Source: Burkholderiaceae bacterium
GTDB taxonomy: Bacteria > Pseudomonadota > Gammaproteobacteria > Burkholderiales > Burkholderiaceae_E
Length of the DNA: 35,770 nt
Assembly: GCA_023384005.1 (NCBI GenBank)
Contig: JAHDXY010000014.1
Location: 1 to 35,770 of the forward strand
Direction: 5' to 3'
Position numbers and translations under genes: made by a program. Positions 1 to 6,186 of this stretch are shown here, one piece after another. How positions within the stretch are numbered: the first letter of the stretch is position 1; each line of letters starts with the position of its first letter. The notes under the pieces were generated by a model. The model was not told where the DNA came from. It ran no database searches and worked only from the letters and a program-made list of their open reading frames with translations.

Positions 1-58
1 GTAGCTCGTCAGGCTCATAACCTGAAGGTCGTAGGTTCAAATCCTACTCCCGCAACCA
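1..58 (+). tRNA. tRNA-fMet (initiator, CAT anticodon), 5' end outside window
   Basis: The visible part holds the end of the D-arm, the anticodon arm with loop CTCATAA (anticodon CAT), a variable loop AAGGTC, a T-arm with GTAGG/CCTAC stem and TTCAAAT loop, and a 3' acceptor strand ending ACCA. The D-loop GGTAGCTCGTC pattern and the acceptor 3' end CGCA-ACCA, with A at position 72, are the form seen in bacterial initiator tRNAs, where base 1 does not pair with A72. The first bases of the gene are not in the window, so the C1/A72 mismatch cannot be confirmed. tRNA 3' ends are common targets of tyrosine integrases, which matters given the mobile-looking content to the right. Confidence 0.93.
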
Positions 59-84
59 AATCTAACAACAATATCAAACGCATA

Positions 85-116
85 GCCTGAGGTATATTTA
101 TACCACAGGCCTTTTT
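85..116 (+). terminator. Rho-independent terminator after tRNA-fMet
   Basis: The hairpin GCCTG-a-GGTA / TACC-a-CAGGC has one A-A mismatch and a 6-nt loop (TATTTA), followed directly by CTTTTT. It lies 27 nt after the tRNA CCA, the expected position for its terminator. Confidence 0.85.
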
Positions 117-123
117 GCGTTTT

Positions 124-143
124 ACGTCAACACCACGTCAACA
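124..143. repeat. Direct repeat ACGTCAACA x2, 11-bp period
   Basis: ACGTCAACA occurs at 124-132 and again at 135-143, one helical turn apart, in the non-coding DNA 66 bp after the tRNA. Short direct repeats at this period next to a tRNA 3' end resemble integrase arm-type binding sites. No protein or experiment ties them to one; they could also be chance. Confidence 0.5.
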
Positions 144-207
144 AATCACGAGTCCCCCTACGGCGCCGGGATCGGCCGAGGCGACGCGCCGAGCGGAGCG
201 GCAGGGC

Positions 208-238
208 GGCCGGAATTGATTATTTTTCAATTCCGGCC
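208..238. repeat. Perfect 12-bp inverted repeat across the stop codon of the SEC-C gene
   Basis: GGCCGGAATTGA and TCAATTCCGGCC are exact reverse complements separated by a 7-nt loop (TTATTTT). The leftward SEC-C gene ends inside the right arm (stop at 227-229). Neither strand has a U-run after the hairpin, so it is a candidate transcript-stabilising stem or a weak terminator rather than a standard Rho-independent one. Confidence 0.7.
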
Positions 239-910
239 ACAGCACTGCTTGTACTTGCGACCCGATCCGCATGAGCAGGGGTCGTTCCGTCCGGGGCGGG
301 GTGCGGCCTTGTGCGGCTTGCCGGGATTATTGGCCGCAACCGTCCCAGCAAGTTCGGGGCGCGATTGGTGCAGGATCGTCGCCACACAGTTCGGGATCAA
401 GTCGGGCGCCTCAATGTCGATTTCATCGATCTCCTCATCCGTGAACTTGCTGTTGCCGGTGTTGATGTCCTGCAGCGCCATCAGGAAGATTATCGTCGTC
501 CTGGTTTCTTCATCGGCCCGGTCGAGAAGGTTCTCCCAGGCCTCTGGTCGCAGGCGCATCGCGCGGGTGAAGCCATCCACCCAAGGCTCCCAGAGGGTCT
601 CGTCACTGTTCGGGTCCACGGCGTAAATCGGCTCGATCCAGAGCGACCGGGTCATCGCTTCGGCCACGGAATTGTAATGCGTCATGACGGCGCCGATCGT
701 TTCTTCTGCCGCCTTGTGATCGGCGAACTGCGCCTCGCCGGTTTCGCCCCACACCTCTGGGAGCCATTCCGAGGGCGGGATCATCTCAGGGCACGCCAGA
801 ATGCCAGTCACATAGCCGTCGAGTTCGCTGAGCGTCATGGAAAAGTTGTCGACCGGCAGCGCGTGCAGCAGTTCGCTCAGGCGATCCAGCCGTTTCTCGT
901 CGTTATTCAT
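227..910 (-). CDS. YecA/UPF0149-type protein with C-terminal SEC-C zinc motif
   Basis: A 227-aa protein. The N-terminal two thirds are acidic and helical with the look of the YecA/UPF0149 family (MTLSELDGYVTGILACPEMI near residue 25, then PSEWLPEVWG). A short basic linker leads to a C-terminal SEC-C motif, RNDPCSCGSGRKYKQCCG, whose three-Cys plus Cys/His pattern binds zinc in SecA and in many stand-alone proteins. SEC-C motifs usually mediate contacts with the ribosome, SecB or nucleic acid; the target here is unknown. The start chosen is the ATG at 910, since homologous-looking sequence begins at once. It is a single gene on the minus strand, 96 bp beyond the end of the recD2-type gene, and its 3' end lies in a perfect hairpin. 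Chromosomal or element-borne origin cannot be decided from the window. Confidence 0.85.
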   Translation of the reverse strand: MNNDEKRLDRLSELLHALPVDNFSMTLSELDGYVTGILACPEMIPPSEWLPEVWGETGEAQFADHKAAEETIGAVMTHYNSVAEAMTRSLWIEPIYAVDPNSDETLWEPWVDGFTRAMRLRPEAWENLLDRADEETRTTIIFLMALQDINTGNSKFTDEEIDEIDIEAPDLIPNCVATILHQSRPELAGTVAANNPGKPHKAAPRPGRNDPCSCGSGRKYKQCCGRN

Positions 911-1006
911 GCCCCGTCCTTTTGTCGCGTGCCGCGCTGATACTCAAATTGCGCCGAGGATTGAAGCCTGTGAGCGCGTGCGGTGCGATTGCTTTTCCAG
1001 GGTCTC

Positions 1007-3178
1007 TCATGCTAGCCATTCATCCAGTTTTGACCAGCGCTGACGCCCGGAGACGTTCTTCACCGCGATGGCTACCGCCTTCTTCTGCCCCACCAGCACG
1101 ACGAGCTTCTTGCCGCGCGTGACGCCGGTGTAGATCAGGTTGCGCTGGAGCATTGCGTAGTGCTGGGTCATGACTGGGATGACTACCGCCGGGTATTCCG
1201 ACCCCTGGCTTTTATGGATCGTGGCAGCATAGGCAGGAACCAGCGTGTCCAGCTCGCCGAAGAGGAAGGCCACGGTGCGCCCGTCGAAATCCACGGCGAC
1301 CTCGCCCTCGTCGAGGTCGACATCCTCGATCATGCCGATGTCGCCATTGTAGACGTCCTTGTCGTAGTCGTTTTCGATCTGCATGACCTTGTCGCCGGGA
1401 GCGAAGGTCCAGCCGAAGCGCTCCACGCGCTTTTCGCCTGCAGGGTTCAGCGCGGCCTGCAACTCGATATTGAGCGAGCGCGCACCGACGCCGCCGCGGT
1501 TCATCGGGCAGAGAACCTGGATGTCCTTGATCGGATCGAAGCCAAAGCGCTGCGGGATGCGCTTGGCGACCAACTCGACGATGCGCGGCACGGCCTGCTC
1601 CGGATCTGCGGCCGGCACGAAATAGAAATCTGCCTCCCCATCGGGCTTGCCGAGATCGGGCAGTCGCCCCGCATTAATTGCATGCGCTGTGGTGATGATC
1701 TTGCTCTGTGCCGCCTGCCGGAATACCTCGGTCAGCCGTACCACCGGCACGGCGCCGGAGCCGATGATGTCGGCCAGCACCTGGCCGGGTCCAACCGAGG
1801 GCAGTTGATCGATATCACCGACAATCAGTAACGCCGCATTGCTGGGCACGGCCTTCAGGAGCGACTGCATCAGCAGCACATCGACCATCGAGCTCTCGTC
1901 AATGACCAGGAGATCGCAGTCGAGCGGGTTCTCGTCGTTGCGCTTGAAGCCGAAGGCCTTCGGGTCGAACTCCAGCAGCCGGTGGATGGTCTTGGCCTCC
2001 ATGCCGGTGGCCTCGGACATGCGCTTGGCCGCGCGGCCCGTGGGCGCGCAGAGCAGAAGCTTCACGTTCTTCGCATCCAGAATACGCAGGATCGAGTTCA
2101 CGATCGTTGTCTTGCCCACTCCGGGGCCACCGGTGATCACCATGAGCTTCGAGCGCAGCGCCAGCCGGATCGCCTCAGCCTGACCGGCGGCAAGGGTGAG
2201 GCCCGTCTTCTGCTCGATCCAGGGCAGCGCCTTGTCTGCATCGATCTCGGGCCAGGGCAGGGCGCCCGCGCGGATGCGCTTTACATGCTCGGAGATCCCG
2301 CGCTCGGCGAGATAAAGCCCTGTCAGGAAGATGCAGTCTGCGTCTCTTACGCGATCGGCCGTCACGGTCTCCTCGGCCAGTTCCTCTTGCAGCGCGCTGT
2401 CGATCAAGGACGCGGGGACCTCGAGCAGCTTGCCTGCCAGACGGATCAGCTCGGCGCGTGGCAGTCCGCAATGTCCATCGCCCAACGCCTCGGTCAGCGC
2501 GAAGGAAATCCCCGCGCGCACGCGGATCATTGCGGTTTTCTCAATGCCGAGTTTCTCTGCAATTACGTCGGCAGTGCGGAACCCGATGCCACGGATGTCC
2601 TTGGCCAGCCGATAGGGGTTCTCGCTCATCACCTGTACGGCAACCGTGCCATAGGCCTTGAAGATGCGCACCGCGCGCGCTGTGCCCACGCCGTGCTGGT
2701 GCAAAAACACCATGATCTCGCGGATCACCTTCTGATCTGCCCAGCCAGCCGTGATCTTCGCCGCGCGCATCGGGCCAATGCCCGCGACCTCGCGCAGCCG
2801 GTCAGGGTTTTCTTCGATGATGTCGAAGACGTCCTTGCCGAACGCCTTGACCAGCCGCTTGGCGTAGACCGGCCCGATGCCCCGGATCATGCCTGAGCCG
2901 AGGTATTTCTCGATCCCGTCGACGGTCGAGGGTGCTGAGGTCCTGAGGAAGTGCGCCTTGAACTGCAGACCGTGCGTGCGATCGTTCAACCAGATCCCGG
3001 AGGCCGTGATCCATTCCCCCGCCGAAATCATCGCGGCATGGCCAACTGTGGTCACTAAGTCCCGGTGTCCCCGCGCTTTCACTCGTAGTACGCAGAAGCC
3101 GTTCTCGGAATTGTGGAAGGTCACCCGTTCAACCAGCCCGGCCAGAACCTCCGTGGGGCTGTCGCCCTGAGGCTTCAT
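1007..3178 (-). CDS. recD2: RecD2-type SF1B ATP-dependent DNA helicase
   Basis: A 723-aa protein with the full RecD2 (YrrC) layout: an N-terminal OB-like segment (about 8-85, VERVTFHNSENGFCVLRV), helix-hairpin-helix repeats (about 95-210; MIRGIGPVYAKRL, VAGIGPMRAAK, IRGIGFRTADV), Walker A GGPGVGKT at about 350-357, Walker B DESS at about 427-430, and a C-terminal UvrD-like motif ATIHKSQGSEYPAVVIP. RecD2 enzymes are 5'-3' helicases that act on DNA ends without RecBC. The ORF track starts further upstream at 3208, but I chose the ATG at 3178, which overlaps the SNase stop as ATGA and leaves the conserved N-terminus complete. It is cotranscribed after the nuclease gene and diverges from the exonuclease I-type gene. 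It may be a resident repair gene or part of the nearby defence cargo. Confidence 0.9.
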   Translation of the reverse strand: MKPQGDSPTEVLAGLVERVTFHNSENGFCVLRVKARGHRDLVTTVGHAAMISAGEWITASGIWLNDRTHGLQFKAHFLRTSAPSTVDGIEKYLGSGMIRGIGPVYAKRLVKAFGKDVFDIIEENPDRLREVAGIGPMRAAKITAGWADQKVIREIMVFLHQHGVGTARAVRIFKAYGTVAVQVMSENPYRLAKDIRGIGFRTADVIAEKLGIEKTAMIRVRAGISFALTEALGDGHCGLPRAELIRLAGKLLEVPASLIDSALQEELAEETVTADRVRDADCIFLTGLYLAERGISEHVKRIRAGALPWPEIDADKALPWIEQKTGLTLAAGQAEAIRLALRSKLMVITGGPGVGKTTIVNSILRILDAKNVKLLLCAPTGRAAKRMSEATGMEAKTIHRLLEFDPKAFGFKRNDENPLDCDLLVIDESSMVDVLLMQSLLKAVPSNAALLIVGDIDQLPSVGPGQVLADIIGSGAVPVVRLTEVFRQAAQSKIITTAHAINAGRLPDLGKPDGEADFYFVPAADPEQAVPRIVELVAKRIPQRFGFDPIKDIQVLCPMNRGGVGARSLNIELQAALNPAGEKRVERFGWTFAPGDKVMQIENDYDKDVYNGDIGMIEDVDLDEGEVAVDFDGRTVAFLFGELDTLVPAYAATIHKSQGSEYPAVVIPVMTQHYAMLQRNLIYTGVTRGKKLVVLVGQKKAVAIAVKNVSGRQRWSKLDEWLA

Positions 3179-3663
3179 GGTGTCCGCACGCCGCGCCGCC
3201 AGTCCCACGGCATGACAAAGCTGCCTGACCAGATGTTGCGCCCAGCGCGCCGCGCTTCAGCCTCAGCGGCAACATAGTCTCGGGAGAATTGCCGGTAGGC
3301 AACCGCCCAGCCTTCGTTGACCATCCAGCGGTTCAGATCCACACCGTCCTGCAAGCAAACAGCGATGGTGCGGCCGTAGCGGTCAATGTCGAGTGTCACG
3401 CAGCTTACGCTGCGTCGCCCGATCCGATCTGACAGGGCCAGTGCTGCCTGCTGTCCGCAACGCCACTGTTGACCAGATGGACGGGTGCAAAGCTGGCGGC
3501 TCTCCGGCGCATCGATCCCATGCAGCCGGATGCGCGTGCCGCGGATTTCCAGACTGTCGCCATCCGTCACACTCGCTACACCCGTGATCGTCTGTGCCGA
3601 AATCGGCAGAGGCAAAAGCAGCAAACAAAGGGTCAGGGTGAGTCGCAGCAAGAAATGGTCCAT
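3175..3663 (-). CDS. Secreted thermonuclease (SNase-like) family nuclease
   Basis: A 162-aa protein. It starts with a typical signal peptide (MDHFLLRLTLTLCLLLLPLP, likely cut after ISA at residue 23), followed by a staphylococcal nuclease-like domain: VTDGDSLEI (about 32-40), IRLHGIDAPE (about 45-54) with the family's Asp/Glu pair, and DRYGRTIAVC with the second conserved Arg. It ends with a short tail GRNIWSGSFVMPWDWRR, common in alphaproteobacterial SNase-like proteins. These enzymes hydrolyse DNA and RNA with calcium, so the mature protein would act in the periplasm or outside. The ORF track begins at 3735 (TTG), but the ATG at 3663 gives a clean signal peptide. It is the first gene of a pair with recD2, overlapping as ATGA. 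Confidence 0.9.
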   Translation of the reverse strand: MDHFLLRLTLTLCLLLLPLPISAQTITGVASVTDGDSLEIRGTRIRLHGIDAPESRQLCTRPSGQQWRCGQQAALALSDRIGRRSVSCVTLDIDRYGRTIAVCLQDGVDLNRWMVNEGWAVAYRQFSRDYVAAEAEARRAGRNIWSGSFVMPWDWRRGVRTP

Positions 3664-3793
3664 CTTTGATTTTGGGGATTGGCGAAGATTGCCATGCTTT
3701 TTCTGCCACGCCGACCGCTGCCGGTCGAGTCGCAAAGATTAACGCGCTCGAGTCCAGCCGAGGATTCTCCGCTTTTCCAAAAAACTATGGGTG

Positions 3794-3822
3794 CTGACGA
3801 CCTTCCTGCTCCAAGTTATAGT
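3794..3822 (+). promoter_or_regulatory. Predicted sigma70-type promoter of the exonuclease I-type gene
   Basis: CTGACG (3794-3799), a 17-bp spacer, then TATAGT (3817-3822). The start codon ATG is at 3828, only 5 nt after the -10 box, so a transcript from this promoter would begin at or within a base or two of the ATG and be leaderless. Matches are by eye. Confidence 0.5.
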
Positions 3823-3827
3823 GCGCC

Positions 3828-5207
3828 ATGACTTTTGCGTTCTACGATCTCGAAACCACCGGCATCTCACCCGCCTTCGATCAGCCCCTGCAATTCGCCG
3901 CTATTCTGACGGATGCTGAATTCAGGGAGATCGAGCGCGTCAATCTGCGTTGCCGCATCGCGCCCCACATCATTCCCTCGCCATGGGCGCTGGCGGTCAC
4001 CGGTGTGCGTCCAGCGCAGCTGCTGGATCCGGAACTGCCGTTGCTCTTCGAGTTCACCCAAGCTATCGCGGCCCTGATCGCGCGCTGGTCACCTGCCACC
4101 TGGACCGGGTTCAACAGCATCCATTTCGACGAAGAGATGCTGCGCCAGGCCTTCTATCAGAACCTGCAGCCCGACATTTTCGCCACCCAGTTCAACGGGA
4201 ACAATCGGCTCGATATTCTGACGGCGCTCTATGCGGTCTGGTATCGTCAACCTGATCTCTTCGAATGGCCCGTGGATGAAACCGGCCGCGTGCGCTTCAA
4301 GCTGGATCGCATTGCGCCGCTGAATGGCTTGGCGGCGCATAATGCCCATGACGCGCTCGGTGACGTCGAGGCGACGATCCACATCGCGCGCCAGATCGCC
4401 CAGCGCGCGCCAGAGCTCTGGGCAGAGCTCCTGTCCAACCGCGACAAGGGATTGGTGCGGGCGCGCCTCGCGAGCTTCCAGCCCATGGCCCTCGTCGAGC
4501 GCTTCGCAGGCGGTCCGCCCCGCGCGACAATCGGTTGCTTCTGCGGCACGTCGGCCAGCAACCCCAACCAGGCCGCCTTCTTCGATCTCGACGCTGCGGA
4601 TCCGGCAGAGCTTCTGGTTGCTGATGATGCCACTGTTTTTGCAGCGGTGGACGCATCACCCAAGGTCATCCGCTCCCTGAGCATCAACAAGTCACCCGCG
4701 CTTCTCTCCGTGCCTGCTCCCAGCGCCGAGCATCTGCAGCGGGCCGCGGTCATCGCGCAGGCGCCAGAGTTCAGGGCGCGCGTTGCAGAGGCGCTGGCCG
4801 CGCGCTTCCCCAAGGATCCAGCCGCGCCGACGCCGCCCGTTGAAAAGCAGATCTTCGGGGGCTTCTACAGTCAAGCCGACAAGGCGCTGCTTACAGAGTT
4901 CCAGCGCGCAGACTGGCGGCGGCGTCAGGAGATCGTCACCACCCTCAGCGACGCCCGGCTGCGCCAGCTAGGGCGGCGGCTGGTGGCGTTTCACGCGCCC
5001 GAGCTGCTCTCGCCTGAAGAGCGCGCACAGTACGAAGCCTGGCTGGAAGGCCGCTGGTCGGCCGCAGACGTCCCTGAGATCGAGTGGACAGGCAAACACC
5101 GTGCCGATGCGGCACTCGTGGAGATGCGGACCAATGGGGGAGTCGATCTGGGGCTGGTCGACGAGATCGAGGCCTACCTGCAAGACTTTGTTGTAGCCCG
5201 TAGCTGA
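3828..5207 (+). CDS. sbcB: Exonuclease I (SbcB)-type DEDDh 3'-5' exonuclease
   Basis: A 459-aa protein close to E. coli exonuclease I in length and layout. The DnaQ-like domain has ExoI FYDLETTG (D7, E9), the ExoII region GFNSIHFDEEML (D101) and the ExoIII motif HDALGD (H174, D179), so the DEDDh active site is complete. The family-typical DQPLQFAAILTD follows the first motif. The C-terminal half (about 205-459) corresponds to the SH3-like and helical extensions that clamp single-stranded DNA. The enzyme degrades ssDNA 3' to 5'. The start is fixed because the catalytic motif begins at residue 7. It diverges from the SNase/recD2 pair and is followed by 92 bp before the WYL gene, which has its own promoter, so it is probably a separate transcription unit. 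Confidence 0.9.
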   Translation: MTFAFYDLETTGISPAFDQPLQFAAILTDAEFREIERVNLRCRIAPHIIPSPWALAVTGVRPAQLLDPELPLLFEFTQAIAALIARWSPATWTGFNSIHFDEEMLRQAFYQNLQPDIFATQFNGNNRLDILTALYAVWYRQPDLFEWPVDETGRVRFKLDRIAPLNGLAAHNAHDALGDVEATIHIARQIAQRAPELWAELLSNRDKGLVRARLASFQPMALVERFAGGPPRATIGCFCGTSASNPNQAAFFDLDAADPAELLVADDATVFAAVDASPKVIRSLSINKSPALLSVPAPSAEHLQRAAVIAQAPEFRARVAEALAARFPKDPAAPTPPVEKQIFGGFYSQADKALLTEFQRADWRRRQEIVTTLSDARLRQLGRRLVAFHAPELLSPEERAQYEAWLEGRWSAADVPEIEWTGKHRADAALVEMRTNGGVDLGLVDEIEAYLQDFVVARS

Positions 5208-5224
5208 TCCACCTCTGCAAACCC

Positions 5225-5234
5225 TTCATATGAA
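5225..5234. promoter_or_regulatory. Palindrome TTCATATGAA, candidate operator upstream of the WYL gene
   Basis: A perfect 10-bp palindrome that sits 8 bp upstream of the predicted -35 box of the defence operon. WYL regulators with a winged helix bind inverted repeats at their own promoters (BrxR type), which makes this a plausible operator. It is short and AT-rich, so chance is possible. Confidence 0.35.
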
Positions 5235-5242
5235 TCATTTTA

Positions 5243-5272
5243 TTGCGAGGGACTATTTTGTAGTTCTATAGT
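5243..5272 (+). promoter_or_regulatory. Predicted sigma70-type promoter of the defence operon
   Basis: TTGCGA (5243-5248), an 18-bp spacer, then TATAGT (5267-5272). The region is clearly more AT-rich than its surroundings. The purine-rich AGGAAGGGAA before the GTG at 5300 serves as ribosome binding site. The imperfect inverted repeat CTAT...ATAG spans the spacer and -10 box. Confidence 0.5.
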
Positions 5273-5299
5273 GCAAGGGAAGGTCAGGAAGGGAACCGG

Positions 5300-6178
5300 G
5301 TGTCAGGCAAGAAGGCGAAGCAGCTGAATTGGAGTGCATCGAGGCGCAACGAGTTCATCGAGTTCCGGGTGTTCTGGCATGGCCGGATCAACCGCGCTGA
5401 CCTGATGGATACCTTCGGTATCTCGCTGCAGCAGGCATCGCTCGACCTGACACGTTACTCCGAACGCTGGAAGCGGAACCTCGTCTACGACAAGAGCCAG
5501 CGCGCCTATGTCCGCGGCAAGGCTTTCAAGCCACGCTTCATCACTGCCAGCGCCGAGGATTATTTCGCTCAGTTGCGCGCCGTCGATCAGGGCCTGGTCT
5601 CGCCGGATCAGAGCTGGATCAGCGTGTTTCCAAGCTATGGTGCGACGCCAACACCTGCGCGCGGGGTCGCGCCCGAGACATTGCGAGATGTTCTGGCTGC
5701 GATCCATGCGCCCGCTGCCCTTGAGATAACCTACCAGTCCATGTCCCGCCCGGAGCCCAGCGCACGCTGGATCGAACCGCATGCGCTGGCGTTCGACGGG
5801 TTCCGCTGGCACGCTCGTGCGTTTTGCCAGAACGACCAGGTGTTCAAGGACTTCCTGCTGTCGAGGATCGTCGAGATCGGAAAGCAGGGTCCCGTCACGG
5901 CTGATTCTCAGGCTGACACAGAGTGGCACACCGAGGCTGTACTGGAGATCGGCCCGCATCCTGACCTCTCACCAACCCAGCGCCGCGCAATCGAGATGGA
6001 TTACGGGATGGACGGGGGCAGGGCGCAGATCCCGGTGCGCCGGGCACTCTTGTTCTATGCGCTCAAGCGTCTCGGCCTGGACACCGACCCCGCGGCGCGG
6101 CGGCCGCAGGATCAGCAAATCGTACTGGTGAATTCTGACAGGGTGTTTGGCGCGCCCTCGTCAGCCCCGGCGAGATAG
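5300..6178 (+). CDS. wHTH-WYL transcriptional regulator (BrxR-like)
   Basis: A 292-aa protein. The N-terminal winged helix-turn-helix (about 10-60) includes GRINRADLMDTFGISLQQAS. The central WYL-type domain (about 135-205) has LEITYQSMSRPEPSARWIEP followed by FDGFRWHARAFCQND. A C-terminal segment (about 215-280, ending near ALKRLGLDTDP) matches the dimerisation tail seen in BrxR-type regulators. Such proteins repress BREX and other defence operons by binding an inverted repeat upstream of their own gene, and the WYL domain is thought to sense a nucleic acid or nucleotide ligand. GTG at 5300 is chosen because AGGAAGGGAA lies just upstream. It is the first gene of the rightward operon, 8 bp before the large helicase gene, and probably controls the cluster. 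Confidence 0.87.
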   Translation: MSGKKAKQLNWSASRRNEFIEFRVFWHGRINRADLMDTFGISLQQASLDLTRYSERWKRNLVYDKSQRAYVRGKAFKPRFITASAEDYFAQLRAVDQGLVSPDQSWISVFPSYGATPTPARGVAPETLRDVLAAIHAPAALEITYQSMSRPEPSARWIEPHALAFDGFRWHARAFCQNDQVFKDFLLSRIVEIGKQGPVTADSQADTEWHTEAVLEIGPHPDLSPTQRRAIEMDYGMDGGRAQIPVRRALLFYALKRLGLDTDPAARRPQDQQIVLVNSDRVFGAPSSAPAR

Positions 6179-6186
6179 GATTTACA

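Noticed and set aside
121-150. Possible 3' end of an integrase gene (GTT GAC GTG GTG TTG ACG TAA on the minus strand)
   Set aside because: A TGA stop lies two codons upstream in the same frame, so no protein of useful length ends here.
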